A stretch of 64,000 nt of DNA from the NCBI RefSeq assembly GCF_049705945.1, contig NZ_JBNAMV010000004.1, positions 62,001 through 126,000 of the forward strand. The letters are read 5' to 3'. This stretch comes from Salarchaeum japonicum_A. Its GTDB lineage: Archaea; Halobacteriota; Halobacteria; Halobacteriales; Halobacteriaceae. Positions 33,692-42,689 of the stretch are shown one piece after another. A program made the position numbers and the translations under genes. Below the pieces are notes generated by a model. It ran no database searches, had not been told where the DNA came from, and saw nothing but the letters and a program-made list of their open reading frames with translations. Within the stretch, counting starts at the first letter, position 1. Every line of letters begins with the position of its first letter.

Positions 33692-34288
33692 TCAGCTGTA
33701 CCGCTCTTCGTTCCACGGGTTCGCGGTGTTCGAGTAGCCGCGTTTCTCCCAGTAGCCGCGCTGGGGTTCGGTGAGGAACTCGACGCCGTCCACCCACTTC
33801 GCGCCCTTGTAGGCGTAGCGGTGGGGTGTGACGACGCGGAGCGGGCCGCCGTGTTCGCGGGGGAGGTCGTCGCCGTCGTACCCCCAGACGAACATGACTT
33901 CGTCGCGCGCGCATTGGTCGAGCGGGAGGTTGGTGGTGTAGCCGTCGAGGGCGTGGAACATGACGTGGACGGCGTCGTCGTGGACGCCCGCGGCGTCCAT
34001 CAGTGTGGGGAAGGTGACGCCGGTGAACTCGCAGTCGAACTTGCTCCAGCCGGTCACGCAGTGGAAGTCCTGGCGCTGCGTCTCGCTCGGGAGGTCTCGA
34101 AACTCCTCCATGGAGAACGAGCGGTCGTTCTCGACCGCGCCGGTGACGGTGAACGACCAGTCGTCGGGGTCGTAGTTCGGCGTGCTACCCTTCGAGAGCA
34201 CGGGGAACTTACTCGTCTCCCGCTGGCCGGGCGGGAGTCGCTCCCCGTCGAACTCCTCGTGGAGGTCCGTGACGTCCTTCACGCTCAT
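33692..34288 (-). CDS. Sulfite oxidase-like molybdopterin oxidoreductase
   Basis: 198 residues from the ATG at 34288 (the ATG at 34312 is less likely). Core molybdopterin domain of the sulfite oxidase/MsrP superfamily: YDPDDWSFTVTGAVENDRSF, the Cys that binds Mo in QDFHCVTGWSKFD, then LDQCARDEVMFVWGYDGDDLPREHGGPLRVVTPHRYAYKGAKWVDGVEF. No signal peptide and no dimerisation domain, so probably cytoplasmic. Substrate unknown; the YedY/MsrP group reduces methionine sulfoxide, but other members do not. Confidence 0.9.
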   Translation of the reverse strand: MSVKDVTDLHEEFDGERLPPGQRETSKFPVLSKGSTPNYDPDDWSFTVTGAVENDRSFSMEEFRDLPSETQRQDFHCVTGWSKFDCEFTGVTFPTLMDAAGVHDDAVHVMFHALDGYTTNLPLDQCARDEVMFVWGYDGDDLPREHGGPLRVVTPHRYAYKGAKWVDGVEFLTEPQRGYWEKRGYSNTANPWNEERYS

Positions 34289-34417
34289 AGTCCGGATTCG
34301 GGCGGAGCGCACGTATGCGTACCGATACCGGGAACAACTAAGTCTCGGTAAGACTCACCGCCTTTTGTTTTACACGAGAAAAAGAATAGTTTTCTCAGGA
34401 AAAATTCGGCCCGCCAA

Positions 34418-34425
34418 GTTTATCA
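34418..34425 (+). promoter_or_regulatory. TATA-like box for the ribbon-helix-helix gene
   Basis: gtttatca is centred about 35 bp before the ATG at 34456, in an AT-rich stretch that begins near 34340. Confidence 0.45.
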
Positions 34426-34455
34426 CCGGGTGGGGCAAACGGCCTTCTAGAAACC

Positions 34456-34665
34456 ATGCCGACAGTGGAGCTAAACATCCCCGACCACATCGAGATGCAG
34501 ATCGCCCAGCTCGTCGAACAGGGCGAGTTCATGAGCCGCGAGGAAGCCATCGAGGACCTCCTCTCCGCCGGAATCCGCGCGTACAAGACCAGCGGTCCGA
34601 TGGACGACGACGCCGGCCTCGAGGACGAGGGCATGATGGGACACGAGGACGAGTACGTCTTCTAG
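34456..34665 (+). CDS. Small ribbon-helix-helix (CopG-like) protein
   Basis: 69 residues: MPTVELNIPDHIEMQIAQLV is the beta strand and first helix of a ribbon-helix-helix DNA-binding domain, GEFMSREEAIEDLLSAGIRAY the second helix, and an acidic tail with Asp/Glu/Met/Gly follows. Such dimeric proteins usually repress their own promoter. Upstream lies about 165 bp of AT-rich DNA. The same layout is common in haloarchaea as a small orphan regulator. Confidence 0.85.
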   Translation: MPTVELNIPDHIEMQIAQLVEQGEFMSREEAIEDLLSAGIRAYKTSGPMDDDAGLEDEGMMGHEDEYVF

Positions 34666-34690
34666 GGCGTGTGAGCGCGTAGCGAGCAAG

Positions 34691-34697
34691 GTTTTTA
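34691..34697 (+). promoter_or_regulatory. TATA box for the UPF0058 gene
   Basis: gtttttac centred 28 bp before the ATG at 34722; spacing fits a leaderless transcript. Confidence 0.5.
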
Positions 34698-34721
34698 CCG
34701 CCAAATCGCGTTAGCACGATT

Positions 34722-35000
34722 ATGCACAAAGACGAACTGCTCGACCTCCACGAACAGCTGGTCGAAATCAAGGACGACATCCGCGATTACGACCAGATAA
34801 ACGAGGAGGCGTTCGAGGCCTACGAGCAACTCGACGTCGACCCGAGCCACGTCCACAAGTCGAAGAGCGAGCACAAGCACGCCGTGTTCGTCCTCGGGAA
34901 CGCGCTCGCGAACGCGATGAGCGAGGACGAGTTCTCGAACGCCGGCCGCCTGTCCAAGCGCATGGAGGAACTCGCGGACGACGCCGGCTCCAAACTCTAG
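34722..35000 (+). CDS. UPF0058 family protein
   Basis: 92 residues, helical and charged: MHKDELLDLHEQLVEIKDDI, then VDPSHVHKSKSEHKHAVFVLGNALA, a His/Lys-rich middle that marks this conserved archaeal family, and SKRMEELADDAGSKL. Function unknown, although structural genomics suggests a helical dimer. Convergent with rpoL: the stop codons abut (35000/35001). Confidence 0.93.
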   Translation: MHKDELLDLHEQLVEIKDDIRDYDQINEEAFEAYEQLDVDPSHVHKSKSEHKHAVFVLGNALANAMSEDEFSNAGRLSKRMEELADDAGSKL

Positions 35001-35288
35001 TTACTGCGCCGCGGATTCGTACGCCGTTCGGAACTCGTTGAGCTGTTCGTTCACGCGCGCCGCACCCACCTCCAGCGCGTCAAGCGGGTTCTCGCCGTCC
35101 TCGACCTTGAGGGAGAGGAGAGGTTCGGTCTGTCCGCCGGACTGCTCGGGGTTCTGGTCGTAGGTCGCCGCGGCGACGCTGTCCAGTTCGAGGAGCGCGC
35201 CCTTCAGGACGTTCATGAAGGTATGGTCCTCGCCCCCGATCTCTATCACTAGCTCTGACTCCGATTGCTCGACAACCCGCAAATCCAT
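35001..35288 (-). CDS. rpoL: DNA-directed RNA polymerase subunit L (Rpo11)
   Basis: 95 residues from the ATG at 35288. Small assembly subunit pairing with subunit D, equivalent to eukaryotic RPB11/AC19. The core motif GGEDHTFMNVLKGALLEL and the C-terminal region ENPLDALEVGAARVNEQLNEFRTAY are characteristic. Divergent from the rhomboid gene with a 114-bp gap. Confidence 0.96.
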   Translation of the reverse strand: MDLRVVEQSESELVIEIGGEDHTFMNVLKGALLELDSVAAATYDQNPEQSGGQTEPLLSLKVEDGENPLDALEVGAARVNEQLNEFRTAYESAAQ

Positions 35289-35370
35289 GTATCGAGTCAA
35301 GAGCACGGCGCGTTTCAATCTTCCGCAAGCACGTTCTCGCGCGCGAGGCGCGGCCTCGTCCGGCCGACGC

Positions 35371-35378
35371 GTTTTATT
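35371..35378 (+). promoter_or_regulatory. TATA box for the rhomboid gene
   Basis: gttttatt centred 29 bp before the ATG at 35403, consistent with a leaderless transcript. Confidence 0.5.
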
Positions 35379-35402
35379 GCTCGGGCGTGACTTGGATGGC
35401 GT

Positions 35403-37199
35403 ATGGTGTCGCTCTCCGTGGTCGTCGTCCTCTCGTATCTGCTCGGTGCGGCCGTGGCGGGCGTGCTCTCCCGGTTCACCAGCGCCCGGCTTTCCGACGG
35501 CCTGCTGGTGGTCGCGCCACTCGTGGCGCTGGCGGGCGTGGGCGTCGCGGCCGCCGTCGGCCTCGCTCCCGTGGACCCGGCGCTCGCGGCTTCCCTCGTA
35601 CTGGCGCTCGTCGCGTCGTTCGGCGTGGTGCGCGCGCTCGACCGCCCCCGCGGCCGGTGGTTCCGTCGGCTTCGTTCCCGCCTCCTGTTCGGGGTTCCGT
35701 GGGGGTCGCTCGTGTCGATTCTCGGCGTGCTCGCGTTCTACCTGTTCGTGCAGGGCGGCGCGGACGGCCTCTACTCGCCCGTCACTCTCCCGTTCACGTC
35801 GTGGTCGTACACCTACCCGCTCGGCGTGCTCACCGCGCCGTTCGCGCACTCGGGCTACGGCCACCTCTACGGGAACCTCGTCGGAACCGTCGTCCTCGCG
35901 CCGCTCGCGGAGTACGCGTTCAGTCACTTCCCGACCGAGCGCGGTAAGAGCAGTTTCGCGTCACTCCGCGCGAACCCCTACGTGCGGGCGTTCGTCTTGC
36001 TCCCGCTCGGCGTCGTCCTCGTCGGCCTCGGAACGAGCGTGTTCGCGTGGGGGCCGGTCATCGGCTTTTCGGGCGTCGTGTTCGCGTTCGCGGCGTTCGC
36101 GCTCGTGCGTTACCCGCTCGCCGTCGTCGTCGCGCTCACCGTCCGGAGCGCCGTCTCCACGCTCTACACCGCGCTCACCGACCCCGTCACCGTCGCGGCC
36201 GCCGGGTCGTCGTACGGCGGCCCGTGGTGGGCCGGCATCGCGGTTCAGGGCCACTTCCTCGGGCTGACGCTCGGCGTCCTGCTCGGCGTCGTCGTGCTCG
36301 CCAGACGCGACCGCGGCCCGTCCGCTCTCCGCCTGTTCGCGGGCACCGTCCTGTTCGCGGCGTCGCTCTCGCTGTGGGCGTGGTGGTGGTACCGCGGCCC
36401 CGCGACCTACGTCCTCTACCGCGGCCTCGGCGTGCTGTTCGTCCTCGCCGTCGGCTGGGTCGTCGCGGCGGCCGTCCGCGCCGGCCGGTCGCGTCGGCCG
36501 CTCGGCTGGGGAACCGACATCTCGCGCCGACAGGCGGGCGTTCTCCTGGTCGTCGTCCCGCTCGCAGTGATGGTGGGCGTCGCTGCACCTATCAACTACA
36601 CAACGACCGACGGGAGCGGCCTCCCCGACGACGCTATCGAAATTCAAGACTATCAGGTGGCGTACACGGAGGACGTCCCGAACCAGCGCGTGAGCGGCGT
36701 CGACGTGTCGCTGTTCGGCGAGTCCACGAGCGTGAACGCGAGCGGCGTCATCGTCTACAGCGAGGAGCGCGCGCTCTGGACGGAAGCCGTCTCCGCGGGC
36801 AGCCTCGCGTTCTCGGGGTCGAGCACCGTCCGCGTCGGCGGCATCGGCTGGGAGGCGGAAGTGAGAGCGCAGCGCCTCGGTTGGGTCGCGGAAGGCGGCG
36901 GAACGGCGTACGTCGTCTACCTCAAATCCGGCGACGGCGACTGGCGACACGTCTACGCTTCGGAGCCCGCGACGGCGGACTTGACGCTCGCCGGGAAGAA
37001 CGTCAGCATCCTCAGCCGCGGCGGCGCGTTCTACCTCGCGCTCACCCGCGAAGGCACCGTCGTCGACACCGCCGCCGTCCCTCGGTCGGGGAACGCGACG
37101 ACGCTGGAGGGAATCCGGTTCGTCCACACGAACGGCGACTTGGTCGCGGTCTACGACGGGACGCGCGTGACGGTCGCGAGCGAGGAGACGTACAGCTAA
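35403..37199 (+). CDS. Rhomboid-family intramembrane protease with large C-terminal domain
   Basis: 598 residues. The membrane core (about 95-380) has rhomboid signatures: AHSGYGHLYGNLVGT with His149, His154 and Asn158; catalytic Ser223 in GFSGVVFAF; catalytic His284 in VQGHFLGL. Three helices precede it and further helices follow. From about residue 415 to the end lies a soluble beta-rich domain with repeated Val/Thr/Ser strands and no motif I recognise, probably facing the outside. Rhomboids cleave membrane-spanning helices of other proteins. Convergent overlap of 4 bp with the methyltransferase gene. Confidence 0.88.
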   Translation: MVSLSVVVVLSYLLGAAVAGVLSRFTSARLSDGLLVVAPLVALAGVGVAAAVGLAPVDPALAASLVLALVASFGVVRALDRPRGRWFRRLRSRLLFGVPWGSLVSILGVLAFYLFVQGGADGLYSPVTLPFTSWSYTYPLGVLTAPFAHSGYGHLYGNLVGTVVLAPLAEYAFSHFPTERGKSSFASLRANPYVRAFVLLPLGVVLVGLGTSVFAWGPVIGFSGVVFAFAAFALVRYPLAVVVALTVRSAVSTLYTALTDPVTVAAAGSSYGGPWWAGIAVQGHFLGLTLGVLLGVVVLARRDRGPSALRLFAGTVLFAASLSLWAWWWYRGPATYVLYRGLGVLFVLAVGWVVAAAVRAGRSRRPLGWGTDISRRQAGVLLVVVPLAVMVGVAAPINYTTTDGSGLPDDAIEIQDYQVAYTEDVPNQRVSGVDVSLFGESTSVNASGVIVYSEERALWTEAVSAGSLAFSGSSTVRVGGIGWEAEVRAQRLGWVAEGGGTAYVVYLKSGDGDWRHVYASEPATADLTLAGKNVSILSRGGAFYLALTREGTVVDTAAVPRSGNATTLEGIRFVHTNGDLVAVYDGTRVTVASEETYS

Positions 37200-37807
37200 A
37201 CCCAGACGATGCGGTAGACTTCGGCGTCGAGGGTTTTCGAGTCGGCGTCGTGGAAGTCGAACTGGCGAGCGAGTTCGAACTCGGCGCGAAAGGCGTGCGT
37301 GACTTCGCCGCCCGCGTCGGCGGCGAACGACTCGACGAACTCCCGACTGCCCGCGTTGTGCACGGAGTAGGAGACCGACGCGAGTCGGCTCGCGGCCTGG
37401 AGGAATCGGCGGTCTGCGTGCTCGTTCCCGCGTTGCGCGCCGAACGGCGGATTCATCACCACGGTCGCGTCAGTGGCGGCGAGCGGCGGACGGGTCGCGT
37501 CCCCGCGAACCCAGTCCACGCGGGTCGCGGGCGGGAGGCGGCGTTCGTTCTCGCGGGCGACGGCGAGCGCACTCGAATCCACGTCGAGGCCGACGACTCG
37601 GGGCGCGTCCGCGAGCGCCGCGCCGAGCGCGAGCATCCCGGTTCCCGTCCCTAAATCGAGGACGGGGCGGTCGAGGTCGTCGTGCAGACCGGCGAGGTGG
37701 ACGACGTGCGCGGCGAGTCCGGCGGGTGTCGGGTACTGTTCGAGGTCGACCCGCGGATTCCGAAAGCCCTCGACTGACTGGAGTCGCTGTTCGAGCGCGC
37801 GCTTCAC
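37196..37807 (-). CDS. METTL5-type nucleic acid adenine methyltransferase
   Basis: 203 residues from a GTG at 37807. Class I methyltransferase: EQYPTPAGLAAHV, the SAM loop VLDLGTGTGMLALGAAL, GLDVDSSALA and the catalytic NPPF (VVMNPPFGAQRGNEHADRRFL), the signature of N6-adenine methylation in the archaeal METTL5/PrmC-like group. Eukaryotic METTL5 modifies 18S rRNA; the archaeal target is probably rRNA as well (inference). Same strand as the small gene at 37839-38234, 31 bp away. Confidence 0.9.
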   Translation of the reverse strand: MKRALEQRLQSVEGFRNPRVDLEQYPTPAGLAAHVVHLAGLHDDLDRPVLDLGTGTGMLALGAALADAPRVVGLDVDSSALAVARENERRLPPATRVDWVRGDATRPPLAATDATVVMNPPFGAQRGNEHADRRFLQAASRLASVSYSVHNAGSREFVESFAADAGGEVTHAFRAEFELARQFDFHDADSKTLDAEVYRIVWV

Positions 37808-37838
37808 GGCGGAGGAAGGAGCGGGAAGGAGAAACGCC

Positions 37839-38234
37839 TTACGAGAGGGAGAGCGGGCCGTCGAGTTCGAGGGTGACGCCCTCGCGGCGGGCGCGTTCGG
37901 CGGACGCGGCGAGCGCGGGTTCGACCTTCGAGGTCTCAGCGACGCCGTCGAAGGAGACAGTGAGGGTGTCCGCGCCGAGGTAGGCGGCGGCGTCGATGTG
38001 GTCGCGCACGCGGTCGATTTCGTCCTGCGTCGCGAACGAGCAGTCCTCGTCGAAGCACGCGGAGAGTTCGAGCACGTCGGCCGTGTAGTTCTCCGTGCGG
38101 AGTTCGTCCTTCACGTCCCGCAGGTAGGTGGTGGAGAGCGAGTCGAGGGCTTCCGCGTCGATGGTGACGGGGGTGGCGTTCGTCGGGCGACAGCTCGCGA
38201 CCGCGCTTCGGACGCCGGACTGTGTCGTGCTCAT
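37839..38234 (-). CDS. Conserved haloarchaeal protein of unknown function
   Basis: 131 residues from the ATG at 38234, which has an AT-rich box (cttttgtattc on the minus strand) about 25 bp upstream, supporting this start. Soluble alpha/beta protein with LELSACFDEDCSFATQDEIDRVRDHIDAAAYLGADTLTVSFDG and a C-terminal strand LELDGPLSL. Two Cys lie 6 apart (ACFDEDC). I do not recognise the family. It precedes the METTL5-like gene on the same strand by 31 bp. Confidence 0.7.
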   Translation of the reverse strand: MSTTQSGVRSAVASCRPTNATPVTIDAEALDSLSTTYLRDVKDELRTENYTADVLELSACFDEDCSFATQDEIDRVRDHIDAAAYLGADTLTVSFDGVAETSKVEPALAASAERARREGVTLELDGPLSLS

Positions 38235-38346
38235 ACACACCCATACATACTGAGAATACAAAAGCCTTTGTCTATGTCCAGTAGTAATTTTAGAGTGGTG
38301 TGGAAACGGCTACTCGGTGAGGAGTGAGAGGAGAAAGACGGCTAGT

Positions 38347-39381
38347 CTACCAGGTGCCGTGGAAGGTGTCGAACTCCAGTTCGTCGAGCGGCTTGTTTCC
38401 GACGGCGATTTCGTACTCGCCGGGCGTGAGCATCGGCTTGTGGAAGCGCGGGCCGTCGTCGGTCGTGATGCGCGGACAGCCCGTGTTCACGAACGCGTCC
38501 ATGTCGAAGTTCCGGAGCCTGTCCGGGGTGACTTCGTCCATGGTGATGAGGTAGGCGTTGTCGTTGTTCTCGACAATCTGGTTCGCCTGGTCCCAGCGCC
38601 CCTGGCCGATTTTGGTGCAGAAGATGACGCCCCACTTCTCGGCGTCCATCGCCTTGTGCACGCTCGCGTAGCGCTGCTTCATGAACTGCTCCTGGTCGGC
38701 GATGGAGACGGAGTTGTTGACGGGGTCGGCGATGACGACGTTCTTCTCGGGGTGCTCCATCGCGAGGCCGAGCGGGTGGAACTTCCCGCCGCCGACGTAC
38801 AGCACCTGGTCGGCGTCGATGTCCGCGGACGCGTAGTTACACCCGAGTACTTGGCCCTCGTTGGTGAGGCGGTCGTCGCCCCGGCGGGTGTGGACGGTGA
38901 ACCCGCGCTCTTCGAGCCACGTCCGCATCTCCTCGAACTTGTTCATGTGCTGGGCGGTCGTGACGAGCCCCACGTCGTCCTCGTCGAGTTCCTCGATGGC
39001 TTCCTGCATGATGGGCGTCACGTCGACGTTCGAGAAGAGCGGGACGTAGATTATCTTCTCTGACTCCTTCATCGGGCTGTGCCCGAAGTGGACGAACACG
39101 TCGGTGCGCCGCATGAGATAGGTGTCGAGGTCGCACGCGCCGTAGCACGGCTTCCCGGACATCATCACGCGCACGTCGTCGGGCAGCGCCTTCCGGAGGT
39201 CGTCGGTGACGGCGGGGCCGCGGCGCTTCAGTCCCTCGGGGAACTGCAGGCCGACTTTCTCCGCGCCGCGCTCCTCGACGGCCTCGACGATGCGGTCGAG
39301 TTCGTAGTCCCACGTTCGGTCGTGCTTCAGGGAGAGCCCGGTGTTCCGGAGGTCTCCGTCGGTCCGCTCCTGCTGGCTCAT
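38347..39381 (-). CDS. dph2: Diphthamide biosynthesis radical enzyme Dph2
   Basis: 344 residues from the ATG at 39381; the GTG-frame extension to 39402 is less likely because a TATA box lies 28 bp before 39381. Dph2 transfers the 3-amino-3-carboxypropyl group of SAM to a histidine of elongation factor 2. The three cluster-binding cysteines are in GKPCYGACDLD, VLGCNYASAD and NTGCPRITTDDG. LQFPEGLKRRG and FGHSPM are family landmarks. Archaeal Dph2 acts as a homodimer. Confidence 0.96.
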   Translation of the reverse strand: MSQQERTDGDLRNTGLSLKHDRTWDYELDRIVEAVEERGAEKVGLQFPEGLKRRGPAVTDDLRKALPDDVRVMMSGKPCYGACDLDTYLMRRTDVFVHFGHSPMKESEKIIYVPLFSNVDVTPIMQEAIEELDEDDVGLVTTAQHMNKFEEMRTWLEERGFTVHTRRGDDRLTNEGQVLGCNYASADIDADQVLYVGGGKFHPLGLAMEHPEKNVVIADPVNNSVSIADQEQFMKQRYASVHKAMDAEKWGVIFCTKIGQGRWDQANQIVENNDNAYLITMDEVTPDRLRNFDMDAFVNTGCPRITTDDGPRFHKPMLTPGEYEIAVGNKPLDELEFDTFHGTW

Positions 39382-39405
39382 TGCACTCGCATATTCGCCC
39401 ACGCC

Positions 39406-39412
39406 GTTTAAC
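39406..39412 (-). promoter_or_regulatory. TATA box for dph2
   Basis: GTTAAAC on the minus strand, centred 28 bp before the ATG at 39381; decides the start codon. Confidence 0.55.
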
Positions 39413-39531
39413 CCCGGCGCTTACGGCGGCGAACCGGGGACGCCGAGACGCCCGATTTTCCTTGTTGTGGGTTCTCACACCGAATTGGGAAGCCACCACT
39501 CTTTTCCGTGACCCGGCGTTTGTCGCCGCGT

Positions 39532-40662
39532 ATGTCTGGCAGTGACGACAGTCAGCGAGAAGCGATGCCTCGGGACACCAACCACAGCTCTGCGAGCCGC
39601 CGGGCGTTCCTCGGCGCGGCCGGCGCGGCCGCAACGACCGGCCTCGCCGGTTGTACGGGAATGCTCGGTGGCGGCGGCGACAGCACCACCACGCTCCGCG
39701 TGACCGCGTGGAGCGGGAACTACGGCGAGCGCTTCCGGCAGGCCATCAAGCCCATCTTCGAGTCGCGGTTCGACGCGGAACTCGAAGTGAACACGGGCTG
39801 GAACAGCCTGCTCGCGAAGATTCAGTCCGCGCCCGCGGACGACCCGCCGTTCGACGTGACGGTGACCTGCGAACCCATCTACTACAACGGCCGGAACGCC
39901 GGCCTGTTCGAGGAACTCCGGTACGAGGAGAACATCCCGAACATCGACAACGTCATGCAGCACTACAAGGACGTTCGCCCGATTTCGCACGGCGCACCCG
40001 CGGACGGCGCGCCGCTCACCATCCTCTATCGGGACAGCCTCGACCAGCCGGTGGAGACGTGGAGCGACTTCACGAGCGAGTCCGTGAAGAACTCCGCGGG
40101 CGTCGGCGTGGACGGCGGCTTCTGGATTTATCCCCTGCTCGGCGCGGGCGTCGGCACGGACGCCGCCCCGGCCGCGAACGAACTCTACCAGGAGCAGCAC
40201 CACGAGCAACTCATCGACACCCTCGAAGAGTGGCCCATCACGGGCTGGGCGAACTCGGGGACCGACATCTGGCGGCAGTTCCAGGGCGGCACCATCGACG
40301 CCGCGCAGTGGTACTTCGGCCAGGTGTACTACGACATGGAGAACCACGAGGACGTGTCGTTCTCGATGCCGGACGCGAACGCCGGCTACATGGACAACTG
40401 GGCGGTCGTGCGCGGCACGGACAAGCGCACGCTCGGCGAGGAGTTCATCAACATGCTCCTCGACCCCGAAGTCCAGAGCAAGTGGTCGGAAGACCACCCG
40501 CTGTTCTTCACGACCGAGGACATGTCGTACGCGGGCGACCTCGGCGAGTACCTCCCCAGCACCGCGGAGGAAGCGCAGAACATGGCGCTGCCGCGCTGGG
40601 GCGAACTCGCGGACTACTCGGAGAAGTTCTCGAACACTGTCAAGCAGATGAAGACGAACTAA
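39532..40662 (+). CDS. Spermidine/putrescine-type ABC substrate-binding lipoprotein
   Basis: 376 residues from the ATG at 39532 (ATG 39565 and GTG 39508 are alternatives). A charged leader precedes a twin-arginine-like segment SRRAFLGAAGAAATTGLAGCTG with lipobox Cys. Mature protein: LRVTAWSGNYGERFRQAIKPIFE, typical of PotD/PotF-like binding proteins, ending NMALPRWGELADYSEKFSN. First gene of a four-gene transporter operon; the ATPase starts at the next base after its stop. Polyamine uptake is likely, but related cassettes import other cations and sulfonates. Confidence 0.9.
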   Translation: MSGSDDSQREAMPRDTNHSSASRRAFLGAAGAAATTGLAGCTGMLGGGGDSTTTLRVTAWSGNYGERFRQAIKPIFESRFDAELEVNTGWNSLLAKIQSAPADDPPFDVTVTCEPIYYNGRNAGLFEELRYEENIPNIDNVMQHYKDVRPISHGAPADGAPLTILYRDSLDQPVETWSDFTSESVKNSAGVGVDGGFWIYPLLGAGVGTDAAPAANELYQEQHHEQLIDTLEEWPITGWANSGTDIWRQFQGGTIDAAQWYFGQVYYDMENHEDVSFSMPDANAGYMDNWAVVRGTDKRTLGEEFINMLLDPEVQSKWSEDHPLFFTTEDMSYAGDLGEYLPSTAEEAQNMALPRWGELADYSEKFSNTVKQMKTN

Positions 40663-41790
40663 ATGGCGTCCGTCACCCTCTCAGACCTCCGCAAGGAGTA
40701 CGGCGACCTCACGGCCGTCGACGGCCTCGACCTCGACGTCGACGACGGCGAACTGCTGTGCCTGCTCGGCCCGTCCGGCTGCGGGAAGTCCACGACGCTG
40801 CGGATGCTCGGCGGCCTCGAAACGCCGACGGACGGCGACGTGCACATCGACGGCGAGCCGGTGACCGACCAGCCGCCCTACGAGCGGAACACGTCGATGG
40901 TGTTCCAGTCGTGGGCGCTGTTCCCGCACAAGAGCGTGCTGGAGAACGTCGCGTTCGGCCTGAAGATGGACGGCGTCGGGAGCGACGAGCGCGAGGAGCG
41001 CGCCCGCGAGATGCTGGAAGTCGTGGAGATGAGCGAGTTCGCGGAGAGCGACCCGGAGGACCTCTCCGGCGGCCAGAAGCAGCGCGTCGCGCTCGCGCGG
41101 TCGCTCGCCATCGAACCGGACGTACTCCTGCTCGACGAACCGCTCTCGAACCTCGACAAGCGGCTGCGCGAGCAGATGCAGCTCGAACTGCGGAACATCC
41201 ACGACGCCGTCGAGACGACGTTCGTCCACGTCACGCACGACCAGAACGAGGCGTTCACGCTCGCGGACAGCATCGCCATCATGAACAACGGCCAGATCGA
41301 GCAGATCGGCGCGCCCCGCGAGGTGTACGACGACCCCGTGAGCCTGTTCATCGAGGAGTTCCTCGGGGACACGAACCTCGTGGACGCCACGGTCGCGTCC
41401 GTCACCGACGACGGCGTCATCGCGGACACCGCGTTCGACGCCGAAATCGAGGTACCGACCGGTGACGCGGCCGTCGCCGAGGACGACGCGCTCACGCTCT
41501 CCTTCCGCCCGGAGGAACTGAACGTGGCGCGCGCGAGCGACGTGGACGGAGGCGCAGCCGTCGAATCCGAACCGACGACCGCGCTCACCGGCGACATCAC
41601 GGACGTACTCTACCGCGGGTCGTCCGTCCGGTTCTACGTCGACATCGCGGGCGAGAGCCTGTTCTTCGAGCAGAGCGTCGGCGCGGACACCGAGTTCTCG
41701 GTCGGCGATACGGTTGAGGTGTCGTGGCACCCGAGCGACCTCCTCGCGTTCACGGGCGACGGCGAGCGCGTCGGCCGAGGTGGTGAGTAG
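40663..41790 (+). CDS. Polyamine-type ABC transporter ATPase (PotA-like)
   Basis: 375 residues. Walker A GPSGCGKSTT near residue 35-45, Q-loop FQSWALFPHKSVLENVAFGL, signature LSGGQKQRVALAR, Walker B LLLDEPLSNLDKRLR and H-loop VHVTHDQNEAFTLAD. From about residue 245 a TOBE domain follows (FRPEELNVARASD; YRGSSVRFYVDIAG), as in PotA/CysA. Its stop overlaps the GTG of the first permease by one base. Confidence 0.95.
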   Translation: MASVTLSDLRKEYGDLTAVDGLDLDVDDGELLCLLGPSGCGKSTTLRMLGGLETPTDGDVHIDGEPVTDQPPYERNTSMVFQSWALFPHKSVLENVAFGLKMDGVGSDEREERAREMLEVVEMSEFAESDPEDLSGGQKQRVALARSLAIEPDVLLLDEPLSNLDKRLREQMQLELRNIHDAVETTFVHVTHDQNEAFTLADSIAIMNNGQIEQIGAPREVYDDPVSLFIEEFLGDTNLVDATVASVTDDGVIADTAFDAEIEVPTGDAAVAEDDALTLSFRPEELNVARASDVDGGAAVESEPTTALTGDITDVLYRGSSVRFYVDIAGESLFFEQSVGADTEFSVGDTVEVSWHPSDLLAFTGDGERVGRGGE

Positions 41791-42689
41791 TGGCGACGGA
41801 GTCGATGTTCGCGTGGCTCGGCCGCCGCATCAAGAGCCAGGACACCGGGAGCGTCATGCTCGTCGCGCCGCTCGCGGCGTTCGAGCTCCTGTTCTTCGTC
41901 GTTCCCTTCCTCATCCTCGTGCGGATGAGCCTGAACGAGAGCGCGCAGGCCGGCCCCTACGAGTCGGGGTTGACGCTCGACGCCTACCGGTCCGTGCTCG
42001 ACTCCGGACTCTACCACGACCTCGTCTTCTTCTCGTTCAAACTCGGCGTCATCGCCACCACGATTGCCGTCCTGCTCGCGCTGTTCTACTCGTACGCCGC
42101 CTACCGCGCGACGGGGTTCCGGAAGTCCCTACTGTTGTTCTCCATCATCCTTCCCCTCCTCACGACGCTCGTCGTGAAGACGTACGCGTGGCGGCCGCTC
42201 CTCGCGCCGAACGGCGTCCTGAACGACGTGCTGATGGGAATCGGATTGACGAGCTCACCGATACAGTTCGCGCCCGGTATGTTCGGAACGGTCGTCGGCC
42301 AGGTGTACATCGTCTTCCCGTACGCCGTGCTCGCCATCTACAGCGTGCTGTCGACGATGGACTGGGACACCGTCGAGGCCGCGCGTGACCTCGGCGCGTC
42401 ACGTCCGCGGTCGTTCCTCGAGGTCGTCGTTCCCGAGGCGCTCCCCGGTATCGCGGTCGCGACCGTCGTGTCGTTCGCGTGGAGCGTCGGCGCGTACGCC
42501 GCGCCCAGCCAGTTGGGGTCCGGCCAGCAGACGACGTTCGCGATGGAGATCGAGAACCTGATGCTCACCGCGTTCGATTGGCCGGCCGGCGCGGCGTTCA
42601 GCCTGCTGATGCTCGGCGGCATGCTCGTCGTGTCGCTCGCCATCATGCGGCTGTTCACGGGCTCCATCGGAGGTGTGCAGGATGTCTAG
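41790..42689 (+). CDS. ABC transporter permease (PotB-like)
   Basis: 299 residues from a GTG at 41790 that shares a base with the preceding stop. Six predicted helices; the inner-loop motif EAARDLGASRPRSFLEVVVPEALPGI is the EAA signature contacting the ATPase. First of two permeases. Confidence 0.94.
   Translation: MATESMFAWLGRRIKSQDTGSVMLVAPLAAFELLFFVVPFLILVRMSLNESAQAGPYESGLTLDAYRSVLDSGLYHDLVFFSFKLGVIATTIAVLLALFYSYAAYRATGFRKSLLLFSIILPLLTTLVVKTYAWRPLLAPNGVLNDVLMGIGLTSSPIQFAPGMFGTVVGQVYIVFPYAVLAIYSVLSTMDWDTVEAARDLGASRPRSFLEVVVPEALPGIAVATVVSFAWSVGAYAAPSQLGSGQQTTFAMEIENLMLTAFDWPAGAAFSLLMLGGMLVVSLAIMRLFTGSIGGVQDV
42669..42675 (+). promoter_or_regulatory. Shine-Dalgarno site for the second permease
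   Basis: ggaggtg lies 6 bases before the ATG at 42682 and decides that start over a GTG at 42673. It is inside the end of the first permease gene; such sites in this window are mostly at internal operon genes. Confidence 0.65.
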
